Source: Mycobacterium sp. (GTDB lineage Bacteria > Actinomycetota > Actinomycetes > Mycobacteriales > Mycobacteriaceae). From it: a stretch of DNA of 8,686 bases. The stretch's first letter is position 1; every line of letters starts with the position of its first letter. The DNA lies in the NCBI GenBank assembly GCA_029256565.1, contig JAQSXQ010000045.1, forward strand, positions 1 through 8,686, written 5' to 3'. Under the pieces are notes generated by a model. It did no database searches and was not told where the DNA came from. It worked only from the letters and a program-made list of their open reading frames with translations. Shown here piece by piece: positions 1 through 6,884 of this stretch. A program made the position numbers and the translations under genes.

Positions 1-746
1 AGTTCGCCTGCGACGCGGGTGTTGAGCGCCATGCTGGAGTGCGCGGCGTCGTCGGTGACGAAGATGACGTCGACGTCGCTGACGTAGTTGAGTTCGCGCG
101 CACCGCATTTGCCCATGGCGATCACCGCGAGCTTCGGCGCGTCGGTGTCGGGCCCGCACACGGTACGGGTGGCGACGACCAGTGCCGCCGCCAGCGCCGC
201 GTCCGCCAGGTCGGACAGGTGCCTGCCGACGGTGGTGAAGGCCAGCACGGGTTCGTTCTCGACCGTGGGAGCGACGTCCAGCGCGGCCAAGATCAGCAGC
301 CGGTCGCGGTACAGCGACCGCAGTGCGGGTACGGCCGCAGGGCCGGTGACGTTCTCGGCGGCCTCGACGAACTCGCGCACCAGTTGCTCTGCCGACGGCA
401 GCCCGACGTCGCCCGCCAGCAGATGCCACGACTGGGGCCGGGCCACCAGGTGGTCGCCGAGGGCCAGTGAGGAGCCGAGCACGCCGAAGAGGCGGCCCCG
501 CAGGGGTTTGTCGGTGAGCAGGGCGCGATTGCACTCGTCCCAGTCGCCGTCGAGCGCCTCGGCGAGGCGCACGATGGCGCGCAGGGCCTCGTCGGCCTCC
601 GGAGCGCGCGACAGCGACCACAGCAGTTCGACGTGGGCGTCGGTGTTCCAGCCGAGTCGGTCGAGGTCGTCGCGTGCGGTGGGAGCGACCAGGCCCAGCC
701 TGCCGACACTGGGCAGCGTGGGTCGCTGCGTCGCTGGTTTGGCCAC
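1..746 (-). CDS. glnE: Glutamine synthetase adenylyltransferase/adenylyl-removase, N-terminal part (partial)
   Basis: GlnE is a bifunctional cytoplasmic enzyme. In this family the N-terminal half removes AMP from glutamine synthetase and the C-terminal half attaches it, tuning activity to nitrogen supply. The first 248 codons are visible and the rest lies off the left edge; the mycobacterial protein is about 990 residues. The N-terminus contains TQRPTLPSVGRLGLV, close to M. tuberculosis GlnE as I remember it. Residues 211-226 read MGKCGARELNYVSDVD, the nucleotidyltransferase signature of the adenylyl-removase domain, with metal-binding D224 and D226. The start is GTG at 744-746: an in-frame TAA at 756-758 lies just upstream and no other start codon falls between. 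There is no Shine-Dalgarno sequence, but a -10 hexamer sits 6 nt upstream, suggesting a leaderless mRNA. It follows glnA2 by 47 bp. Identity is very secure. Confidence 0.96.
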   Translation of the reverse strand, partial: MAKPATQRPTLPSVGRLGLVAPTARDDLDRLGWNTDAHVELLWSLSRAPEADEALRAIVRLAEALDGDWDECNRALLTDKPLRGRLFGVLGSSLALGDHLVARPQSWHLLAGDVGLPSAEQLVREFVEAAENVTGPAAVPALRSLYRDRLLILAALDVAPTVENEPVLAFTTVGRHLSDLADAALAAALVVATRTVCGPDTDAPKLAVIAMGKCGARELNYVSDVDVIFVTDDAAHSSMALNTRVAGE

Positions 747-752
747 GGTCCG

Positions 753-758
753 AACTTA
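753..758 (-). promoter_or_regulatory. Putative -10 hexamer for leaderless glnE
   Basis: On the minus strand TAAGTT fits the mycobacterial TAnnnT -10 consensus. It is followed by exactly 6 nt (CGGACC) and then the GTG start of glnE, so transcription would begin on the G of the start codon. No ribosome-binding site is visible in the 47-bp gap, which supports leaderless initiation. No convincing -35 is seen, which is common in mycobacteria. The call rests on spacing and motif only. Confidence 0.5.
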
Positions 759-793
759 GCGCAGCGGCCACGGCCCCCGGTGACGCAGACGGG

Positions 794-2131
794 CTAGAGA
801 GACAGGTAGGTCTTGAGTTCGAATGGGGTGACGTGGCTGCGGTAGTTCTCCCACTCGGTGCGCTTGTTGCGCAGGAAGTAGTCGAAGACGTGCTCCCCTA
901 GCGCTTCCGCGACCAACTCGGAGTTCTCCATCTCGCTGAGCGCGACGCCGAGGCTGCCGGGCAGCTCCTTGTAGCCCATGGCGCGCCGTTCTTCGGGCGT
1001 CAGGGTCCAGACGTTGTCCTCGGCCTGCGGTGCCAGCTGGTAGTTCTTCTCGACGCCGCGCAAGCCCGCCGCCAGCAGGATGGCGAACGTGAGGTATGGG
1101 TTGCATGCCGAGTCGGGGCTGCGCACCTCGATGCGACGGGAGGACGCCTTGCGCGGGGTGTACATCGGGACCCGCACCAGCGCCGACCGGTTGGCCGCAC
1201 CCCAGGACGCGGCCGTCGGCGCCTCGCCGCCGTGCACGAGGCGCTTGTAGGAGTTCACCCACTGGTTGGTGACGGCGCTGATCTCGCTGGCGTGTTCGAG
1301 GATGCCTGCGATGAAGGACTTCGCGACGTCCGACAGCTGCAGCGGGTCGTCGGGGCTGTGGAAGGCGTTGGTGTCGCCCTCGAACAGGCTCATGTGCGTG
1401 TGCATCGCGGAGCCGGGATATTCGGCGAACGGCTTGGGCATGAACGACGCCCGCACGCCCTCGCCGAGCGCGACCTCCTTGACGACGTAGCGGAACGTCA
1501 TCACGTTGTCGGCCATCGACAGTGCGTCGGCGTAGCGCAGGTCGATCTCCTGCTGACCGGGCGCGCCCTCGTGGTGGCTGAACTCGACGGAGATGCCCAT
1601 CGACTCCAACGCGTCGATGGCGTGCCTGCGGAAGTTGGGCGCCGAATCGTGCACGGCCTGATCGAAGTAGCCGCCGTTGTCGGCGGGCACGGGCGGCTCG
1701 TCGTCGGAGCCGGGCTTGAGGAGGAAGAACTCGATCTCCGGGTGCACGTAGCAGGAGAAGCCGAGGTCGCTCGCGCGCGCGAGCTGACGGCGCAGCACGT
1801 GGCGGGAGTCGGCCCACGACGGCGAACCGTCGGGCATCGTGATGTCGCAGAACATGCGCGCCGAGTGGTGCTTGCCTGCGCTCGTGGTCCACGGCAGCAC
1901 CTGGAACGTGGACGGATCGGGCCGCGCGACCATGTCGGCTTCCGACACCCGCGCAAAGCCCTCGATCGACGAGCCGTCGAAGCCGATGCCCTCTTCGAAC
2001 GCGCCCTCCAGCTCGGCGGGTGCGATGGCGACCGACTTCAGGTATCCGAGCACGTCGGTGAACCACAGTCGAACGAATCGGATGTCGCGTTCCTCCAGCG
2101 TGCGGAGCACGAATTCCTTCTGCCGGTCCAT
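794..2131 (-). CDS. glnA2: GlnA2-type glutamine synthetase (or gamma-glutamylpolyamine synthetase)
   Basis: A 445-residue type I glutamine synthetase-family enzyme that joins the gamma-carboxyl of glutamate to an amine using ATP; ammonia is the classical substrate. Length matches M. tuberculosis GlnA2 (446). Visible motifs are FDGSSIEGF (51-59, with D52 and S55 of the ammonium site), PEIEFF (131-136, metal ligands E132 and E134), the E188/E195 region, the signature from KPFAEYPGS to H244-T-H246-M-S (233-248), GGEAP (301-305, E303) and RRIEVRSPD (332-340). At the loop adenylylated in GlnA1-type enzymes it reads DNVWTLTPEE (372-381), with W375 replacing the target Tyr. It should therefore escape control by GlnE, encoded 47 bp downstream. 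The Streptomyces homologue GlnA2 is reported as a gamma-glutamylpolyamine synthetase, so the substrate here is open. The ATG at 2129-2131 lacks an SD and is preceded by a well-placed -10. Family call secure, substrate not. Confidence 0.95.
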   Translation of the reverse strand: MDRQKEFVLRTLEERDIRFVRLWFTDVLGYLKSVAIAPAELEGAFEEGIGFDGSSIEGFARVSEADMVARPDPSTFQVLPWTTSAGKHHSARMFCDITMPDGSPSWADSRHVLRRQLARASDLGFSCYVHPEIEFFLLKPGSDDEPPVPADNGGYFDQAVHDSAPNFRRHAIDALESMGISVEFSHHEGAPGQQEIDLRYADALSMADNVMTFRYVVKEVALGEGVRASFMPKPFAEYPGSAMHTHMSLFEGDTNAFHSPDDPLQLSDVAKSFIAGILEHASEISAVTNQWVNSYKRLVHGGEAPTAASWGAANRSALVRVPMYTPRKASSRRIEVRSPDSACNPYLTFAILLAAGLRGVEKNYQLAPQAEDNVWTLTPEERRAMGYKELPGSLGVALSEMENSELVAEALGEHVFDYFLRNKRTEWENYRSHVTPFELKTYLSL

Positions 2132-2137
2132 GTGCGC

Positions 2138-2143
2138 AGCGTA
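2138..2143 (-). promoter_or_regulatory. Putative -10 hexamer for leaderless glnA2
   Basis: TACGCT on the minus strand matches TAnnnT and is separated from the glnA2 ATG by 6 nt (GCGCAC). This places the predicted transcript start on the A of the ATG. There is no purine-rich SD in front of the start. It would give glnA2 a promoter of its own inside an otherwise closely spaced gene array. Confidence 0.5.
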
Positions 2144-2153
2144 GGCACCGGCT

Positions 2154-2169
2154 GTTAAATCCGTGTTAC
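2154..2169 (-). promoter_or_regulatory. Candidate GlnR-binding box upstream of glnA2
   Basis: The minus strand reads GTAACACGGATTTAAC. This is GTAAC-n6-TTAAC, resembling the actinobacterial GlnR pattern GTnAC-n6-GAAAC, and it also fits the loose AC-n9-AC pattern described for M. smegmatis GlnR. It sits at about -23 to -38 from the predicted leaderless start, overlapping the expected -35 position. The core pattern is short enough to occur by chance, so only the position next to a nitrogen gene makes it worth listing. Confidence 0.3.
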
Positions 2170-2209
2170 GCGGTGGCTGCGGTTCGTGTTCCTAGACACC
2201 GCGGCTCGG

Positions 2210-3748
2210 TCAGCAGCGAAGACCCGCCGGTGGCTGCACCGAGTCGACGAGGAAGCTGACGACCGCGGGGTCGACGCACGGGCTGCCGTTGAACACCACG
2301 GTGTGCTGCGTGCCCTCGAACGAGATGAGGGAGCCGCCGAGCTGCCGGGCGAGGTCCACACCGGCCTGATACGGGGTGGCGGGGTCGTGCGTGGTCGATA
2401 CGACGACGACCTTGCCGGGTCCGGGCGAGACGGCGTCCTGCGGCTGCGACGTCGGGGGTACGGGCCACAGCGCGCAAATGTCGCGGGGTGCGAAACCGGT
2501 GAACTCGCCGTAGGCCATGAACGGTGCCGCCAGGCGCGCCCGGCGGTCGGCGTCGGCCCACACGGCGGGGTCGGTCGGGTACGGCGCGTCGACGCAGCGG
2601 ATCGCGGTGAACGCGTCCTGCTGATTCGCGTAGTGCCCGTTGCGGTCGCGCTGCTGGTAGTCGTCGGCCAGCAGGAGCAGGTCGCCGGGGTCGGTGCCGC
2701 GTGCCAGTCCGAGCAGCCCGCTGGTCAGGTACTTCCAGTAGCGCTCGGTGTAGAGGGCGTTGACGGTGCCGGTGATGGCGTCCTGATAGCTCAGGCCGCG
2801 CGGGTCGGTGGTGGCGGCCGGGCCGGCGACCAGCGGGTTGACCAGCTGGTGGTAGCGCGCCACGAACTGGGTGGGGTCCTGGCCCAGCGGGCAGTCGGTG
2901 CTGCGCGCGCAGTCCGCGGCGTAGTCGTCGAAAGCCGTTTGGAATCCCGCGAGTTGCCGGATGTTCTCGCCGATCGGGTCCGAGCCCGGGTCGACCGCAC
3001 CGTCGAGCACCATGGCGCGCACGCGTTCGGGGTAGCGCTCGGCGTACTTCGCGCCCAGTTCGGTGCCGTAGGAGAACCCGAGGTAGTTGATCTGGGCTTC
3101 GCCGAGCGCGGCACGCACGACGTCCATGTCCTGGGCCGTGGATGCGGTGCCGATGTTGGCCAGGAACGGCGTGCCGGTGCGCTGGAGGCAGCCCTGCGCG
3201 AGCCCGGCGTAGATCGACTCGATGGCCGCGACGCCGGCGGGGCTGTAGTCGGCCATCGGTTGGCGGCGGTAGGCGTCGAACTCGGCGTCGGTGCGGCAGC
3301 GGACCTCTGGCGTCGAGTGGCCGACGCCGCGCGGGTCGAAGCCGACGAGGTCGAAGCGCCGGTTGATCTCGGTCCCCGCGAGGCTGGCGCCCATGCCTGC
3401 GACGGTGTCGACCGCCGATGCGCCCGGTCCGCCGGGGTTCACCATCAGGACGCCGATGCGGTCACCGGTGGCGGGGATGCGGATCACGGCGAGGTTGGCT
3501 TGCGGGCCTGCCGGGTCGGCGTAGTCGACGGGCACGGTCACGACGCCGCACTGCGCGTTGGGGATCCGCGTGACGTCACCGACGAGCGGCGTGCAGCTTC
3601 CCCATGCCGGCGACTGGCCGTAGGCCTGCAGCGGTTCGCCCTCCGGCGCTGCCGACGCCACCGCAGACACCGGACCGGCCAGGCCCAGCAGGACCACGAG
3701 CGCGAGCGGTGCCGAGAACGTCCTGCCCACCCGCCACATGGCGATCAT
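2210..3748 (-). CDS. Secreted alpha/beta-hydrolase serine protease, Hip1 paralogue (Rv2223c-like)
   Basis: A 512-residue exported hydrolase of the tripeptidyl-aminopeptidase/Hip1 family. The N-terminus has R6 and R9, a hydrophobic stretch at about 10-30 and an ASA-AP cleavage site near residue 33; there is no lipobox, so the mature protein should be released or only loosely held. The fold shows NPGGPGAS (104-111, oxyanion region), FDPRGVG (137-143) and GFSYG with nucleophile S226. The C-terminal TAP-like domain supplies D455 (THDPATPY) and H482 (GTQHTV). The triad spacing matches Hip1. Ten mature cysteines, including the last residue, align one-to-one with those of the adjacent hip1 product. 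The chosen start (MIAMWR) fits the M. tuberculosis homologue as I remember it; ATGs at 3778 and 3739 are in-frame alternatives. No promoter signature is seen at its start, so it is probably transcribed with hip1. The substrate is unknown. Confidence 0.88.
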   Translation of the reverse strand: MIAMWRVGRTFSAPLALVVLLGLAGPVSAVASAAPEGEPLQAYGQSPAWGSCTPLVGDVTRIPNAQCGVVTVPVDYADPAGPQANLAVIRIPATGDRIGVLMVNPGGPGASAVDTVAGMGASLAGTEINRRFDLVGFDPRGVGHSTPEVRCRTDAEFDAYRRQPMADYSPAGVAAIESIYAGLAQGCLQRTGTPFLANIGTASTAQDMDVVRAALGEAQINYLGFSYGTELGAKYAERYPERVRAMVLDGAVDPGSDPIGENIRQLAGFQTAFDDYAADCARSTDCPLGQDPTQFVARYHQLVNPLVAGPAATTDPRGLSYQDAITGTVNALYTERYWKYLTSGLLGLARGTDPGDLLLLADDYQQRDRNGHYANQQDAFTAIRCVDAPYPTDPAVWADADRRARLAAPFMAYGEFTGFAPRDICALWPVPPTSQPQDAVSPGPGKVVVVSTTHDPATPYQAGVDLARQLGGSLISFEGTQHTVVFNGSPCVDPAVVSFLVDSVQPPAGLRC

Positions 3749-3826
3749 GTTCGCACGCAAAGGCCTTCGACACCGCATCCACGGTCGAGCGGAGACGCGT
3801 CGGCAACCGGACGGTGATGCTTCGGT

Positions 3827-3901
3827 GACTTTGCCGGCTCGCCAGCTCGCCGGCGTGGCGACTTTGCCGGCTCGCCAGCTCGCCGGCGTGGCGACTTTGC
3901 C
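3827..3901. repeat. 33-bp direct tandem repeat, two full copies plus a 9-bp partial
   Basis: Unit 1 (3827-3859) and unit 2 (3860-3892) are identical, and the first 9 bases recur at 3893-3901. Each full unit contains a GCCGGC...GCCGGC inverted repeat (3833-3854 and 3866-3887; 6-bp arms, 10-nt loop) that could fold in RNA. The block lies in the 166-bp gap between the hip1 stop and the start of its paralogue, within their presumed common transcript. No T-tract follows, so it does not look like a simple intrinsic terminator. The rest of the gap (3749-3826) shows nothing I can name. Confidence 0.9.
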
Positions 3902-3914
3902 CGCGTCGCCTCTG

Positions 3915-5426
3915 CTAGCAGCGCGCGCCTTCCGGCGGCACGGTGACGTCGACGAGGTACCTGGCGGCGATGTCGTCGACGCAGCGGTCGCCCTGGAACA
4001 CGACGGTGTGCTGGGTGCCGTCGAACGTCAGCAACGCTCCGCCGAGTTGCTTGGCCAGGTCGACACCGGCCTGGTACGGCGTCGCCGGGTCGTTGGTCGT
4101 GGACACGACCAGCGTGGGCGGCAGGCCCTCGATCGAGAGTTCGTGCGGTGTCGAGGTGGGCGGCACCGGCCAGAACGCGCACGTGCCGAGCGGGGCGTTG
4201 CCGGTGAAGTCGCCGTAGCTCATGAACGGCGCGACCTCGCGGGCGCGGCGGTCCTGCTCGATGACCTTCGCGCGGTCGGTGATCGGCGGCTCGTCGACGC
4301 AGTTGACCGCGACGCGCACGTCGGTCGAGTTGTTGTAGTGCCCTTCGGCGTCGCGTCCCATGTACAGGTCGGCGAGAGCCAGCATCGTGTCGCCGCGGCC
4401 CTCGCGCAGTTCGGTCAGGGCCTGGGTCAGGTGGCGCCACAGGTTGGGCGAGTAGAGCGGCAGGATGGTGCCGATGATCGCGTCGCCGTAGCTGAGCCCA
4501 CGCGGGTCGTCGGTCTCGGCCGGCTGTTCCACCAGCGGATCGACGATCGACTTGTAGACCTCGACCGCCTTGGCGGGGTCGGTGCCCAGCGGGCAGCTGG
4601 GGTTCTTGGCGCAGTCGGCCGCGTAGTCGTTGAACGCGGTCTGGAAGGCGGCGGCCTGGCGGATGTCGGCCTCGAGCGGGTCGGCGTTGGGGTCGACCGC
4701 GCCGTCGAGGATCATCGCGCGCACCCTGTCCGGGAACTCCTCGGCGTAGGCGGCGCCGATGCGCGTGCCGTAGGAGTAGCCGAGGTAGGTCAGCTTCTCG
4801 TCCCCCATGGCCTCGCGCATGGCATCGAGATCCTTTGCGACGCTGACGGTTCCGACGTTCGCGAGGAACTCCTCCCCCATCTTGTCGACGCACCGCTCCA
4901 CGAATGCCTTGGTCTCGTCCTCGATGTGCTCGATGCCTTCGGGCGAGTAGTCGACCTGCGGGTCGGCGCGCAGTCTGTCGTTGTCCTCGTCGGAGTTGCA
5001 CCAGACCGCCGGGGTGGAACGCCCGACGCCACGCGGGTCGAAGCCGACGAGGTCGAAGCGCTCGCGCACCGATTCCGGCATGGTGCCCACCAGCGAGGCC
5101 GCCGCCGCGACGCCCGACTCACCGGGGCCGCCCGGGTTGACGAACAGCGAGCCGATCTTCTGGCCGGTCGCGGGGAACCTGATGAGCGCGAGTTGCGCGA
5201 CGTCGCCGTCGGGCTTGGCGTAGTCGACGGGCACCGAGAGCATCCCGCATTGGGCGCCCGAGGGAAGCGGGAGGTCACCGGATGCGTCGGCATCGCACTC
5301 CGCCCAGTCCACGGGCGTGCCGGGCGGCGGGGCGCCGACGAGCGCGCGTCCGTCGACCACTTTGCTACAGCCGACGACCACCATCATCACCATGGCGGCC
5401 GCGAGGACCCCGCTCTTGAGGTTCAT
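3915..5426 (-). CDS. hip1: Hip1/CaeA lipoprotein serine protease
   Basis: A 503-residue cell-envelope serine protease, orthologous to M. tuberculosis Hip1 (CaeA, Rv2224c), which cleaves GroEL2 and affects envelope integrity and host responses. The N-terminus is a lipoprotein signal (MNLKSG, hydrophobic stretch, lipobox VVGC with C20), so the enzyme should be anchored to the membrane. Motifs are NPGGPGESG (97-105), FDPRGVG (129-135) and LGYSYG with nucleophile S218, then D446 (NDPATPY) and H473 (GTQHTV) in the C-terminal TAP-like domain. The S-to-D and D-to-H spacings (228 and 27 residues) resemble Hip1. Ten further cysteines suggest several disulfides. I chose the ATG at 5424-5426 because it gives a compact signal peptide with K4; an in-frame ATG at 5442-5444 adds MAAWAA. 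Both ATGs lie in the arms of an inverted repeat. It follows the acyltransferase gene by 56 bp and is probably cotranscribed with it. Confidence 0.93.
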   Translation of the reverse strand: MNLKSGVLAAAMVMMVVVGCSKVVDGRALVGAPPPGTPVDWAECDADASGDLPLPSGAQCGMLSVPVDYAKPDGDVAQLALIRFPATGQKIGSLFVNPGGPGESGVAAAASLVGTMPESVRERFDLVGFDPRGVGRSTPAVWCNSDEDNDRLRADPQVDYSPEGIEHIEDETKAFVERCVDKMGEEFLANVGTVSVAKDLDAMREAMGDEKLTYLGYSYGTRIGAAYAEEFPDRVRAMILDGAVDPNADPLEADIRQAAAFQTAFNDYAADCAKNPSCPLGTDPAKAVEVYKSIVDPLVEQPAETDDPRGLSYGDAIIGTILPLYSPNLWRHLTQALTELREGRGDTMLALADLYMGRDAEGHYNNSTDVRVAVNCVDEPPITDRAKVIEQDRRAREVAPFMSYGDFTGNAPLGTCAFWPVPPTSTPHELSIEGLPPTLVVSTTNDPATPYQAGVDLAKQLGGALLTFDGTQHTVVFQGDRCVDDIAARYLVDVTVPPEGARC

Positions 5427-5446
5427 GGCTGCCCATGCTGCCATGA
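5423..5446 (-). promoter_or_regulatory. Inverted repeat enclosing both candidate hip1 start codons
   Basis: On the minus strand a perfect 7-bp inverted repeat, TCATGGC and GCCATGA, flanks a 10-nt loop. One arm contains the upstream in-frame ATG (5442-5444) and the other the preferred ATG (5424-5426). If it forms in the mRNA it would hide both starts and could lower hip1 translation relative to the upstream gene. Coincidence from repeated GCAGC/CATGG sequence is possible. Confidence 0.4.
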
Positions 5447-5482
5447 CCTGCCATCACCGCTGCTGAGGGCGCTACCGCGCGC

Positions 5483-6877
5483 CTACTTGGTGGCGGCCAC
5501 CAGCTCGTCGAGCGCGACCTGGAAGTCGTCGGCCATGTCCCACAGGTCGGGCAGCAGATCCGGGCAGGAGATCAGTCCGACGTCGAGCCCGCCGTTGAGC
5601 GACATGACCGTGATGTTCAGTCCGGAGCCGTGGAAGATCGGGCCGAGCGGATACATCGCCTTGACCTCGGCGCCCAGGAAGTACAGCGGCACCTGCGGGC
5701 CGGGCACGTTGGAGACGACCAGGTTGTGCACCGGGCGGGCGCCGCTGAGGTTGCTCCGGGCGTATACCCGCATCGCGACGCCGAACACCGCGGGCGCGGC
5801 GAACTGGGTCCAGTCCTGCAGCAGGGTGGCACCGATCGCCGAACTATGTTCCTTGGCAAGCGAATTGGCTTCCGCGATGGCCTTGATGCGCTGCGCGGGA
5901 TCGTCGACGTTGGTCTCCAGGCTGGCGAACATGCCCGATACCTGGTTGCGGCCGGGCCGGTCGGACTTGTCGTGGACCGAGACCGGCACCATCGCCACCA
6001 GCGAGCTGTCCGGCAGCTCGCCACTATCGAGCAGGAAGCGGCGCAGCACACCGGACACCAGAGCCATCACCACGTCGTTGACCTTGACGCCGAAGTGGTT
6101 CTTGACGAGCTTGATGTCCTCGAGGTCGAGTTGGGCGAAGGCGACGTTGCGCCGGCCGGTGACGTTGGCGTTGAACCGAGTCTTGGGCGCGTTGAACGGG
6201 GCCGCCATGGTGAGGCCGTTGCGGGCGCGCTTGACGGTGTCGACCACCGTGCTCACCGTCATCGGCAGCACGTTGACCAGCTTCAGCGGGCGGGTGGCGA
6301 ACCTGATGGCGCCGCCGATGGCGATCTCGAGATCGGACGCCTGCCCGACGCCGGCCACCGGTTCGGGCGCGGGTGGGTCCGGTTCGGTGGCGCACAGCTG
6401 CGACATCAAGTTCGCCCCCGTTACGCCGTCCACGCCGGAGTGGTGCACCTTGGTCAACACCGCGAGGCGACCGCCCTCGGTGCCGTCGGTGGTGTTCGCG
6501 AGGTTCTCGATGACCCACATCTCCCACAGCGGGCGGCTGCGGTCGAGCGTCAACGACGCGATGTGCCCGCAGATCTCGGCGAGTTCGGCACGCCCGCCCG
6601 GGGCGGGCAGGCCGATGCGGTGCAGGTGCCGCTCGACGTCGAAGTCCTTGTCCTCCACCCGAACCGGGTGATCGAGGTTGAGCCGGTTGTCGGCGAGCTT
6701 CTCCCGGAACTCCGGCATCGCCTTGATCCGCAGCCCCAGCGCGTCGCGCAACCGGTCGAAGGAGTAGCCGCCGGGGATCGTGGCCGGGTCGATCTCCAAC
6801 ACCGAGCACACGTGCAGTGGCAATGCGGCGGATTCGAGGTAGAGGAAGCTGGCGTCGAGACCGCTTAGCCGTTGCAT
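5483..6877 (-). CDS. Wax ester synthase/diacylglycerol O-acyltransferase (WS/DGAT family)
   Basis: A 464-residue acyltransferase of the bacterial WS/DGAT family, which transfers an acyl group from acyl-CoA to diacylglycerol or a fatty alcohol to make triacylglycerol or wax esters, normally at the inner face of the membrane. The opening LSGLDASFLYLE is typical of the family. PLWE is at 116-119 and the catalytic HHxxxDG motif is intact as HHSGVDG (145-151). The C-terminal domain has ND at 268-269 and SNVPGP (389-394), and the length is normal. Mycobacteria carry many paralogues and I cannot say which this is or its preferred acceptor. It is the promoter-proximal gene of a minus-strand run into hip1 and its paralogue. 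The start is the ATG at 6875-6877, with a -10 hexamer 7 nt upstream. In M. tuberculosis hip1 and panB are direct neighbours, so this gene is an addition or a loss there. Confidence 0.94.
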   Translation of the reverse strand: MQRLSGLDASFLYLESAALPLHVCSVLEIDPATIPGGYSFDRLRDALGLRIKAMPEFREKLADNRLNLDHPVRVEDKDFDVERHLHRIGLPAPGGRAELAEICGHIASLTLDRSRPLWEMWVIENLANTTDGTEGGRLAVLTKVHHSGVDGVTGANLMSQLCATEPDPPAPEPVAGVGQASDLEIAIGGAIRFATRPLKLVNVLPMTVSTVVDTVKRARNGLTMAAPFNAPKTRFNANVTGRRNVAFAQLDLEDIKLVKNHFGVKVNDVVMALVSGVLRRFLLDSGELPDSSLVAMVPVSVHDKSDRPGRNQVSGMFASLETNVDDPAQRIKAIAEANSLAKEHSSAIGATLLQDWTQFAAPAVFGVAMRVYARSNLSGARPVHNLVVSNVPGPQVPLYFLGAEVKAMYPLGPIFHGSGLNITVMSLNGGLDVGLISCPDLLPDLWDMADDFQVALDELVAATK

Positions 6878-6884
6878 TCCGCCG

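Noticed and set aside
756..2066. 436-codon minus-strand frame overlapping glnA2 in another register
   Set aside because: Arg-rich shadow of glnA2, whose own frame carries every synthetase signature.
2186..3817. 543-codon plus-strand open frame antisense to the Hip1 paralogue
   Set aside because: The opposite strand encodes a complete catalytic hydrolase with a signal peptide; this frame has no domain or ribosome-binding site.
3827..3901. 33-bp repeats as a CRISPR array
   Set aside because: The units are directly adjacent with no spacers, there are only two full copies, and no cas genes are nearby.
3745..5001. Minus-strand frame that reads the 33-bp unit as repeated Arg-rich peptide
   Set aside because: It is out of register with hip1 over its whole length. 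The peptide repeat is a by-product of the 33-bp period being a multiple of three.
3738..6671. Very long plus-strand open frame of 977 codons antisense to the acyltransferase, hip1 and the gap
   Set aside because: It mirrors three well-supported minus-strand features, shows low-complexity Arg/Gly/Val-rich translation and no recognisable domain. Long antisense frames are expected in GC-rich DNA.
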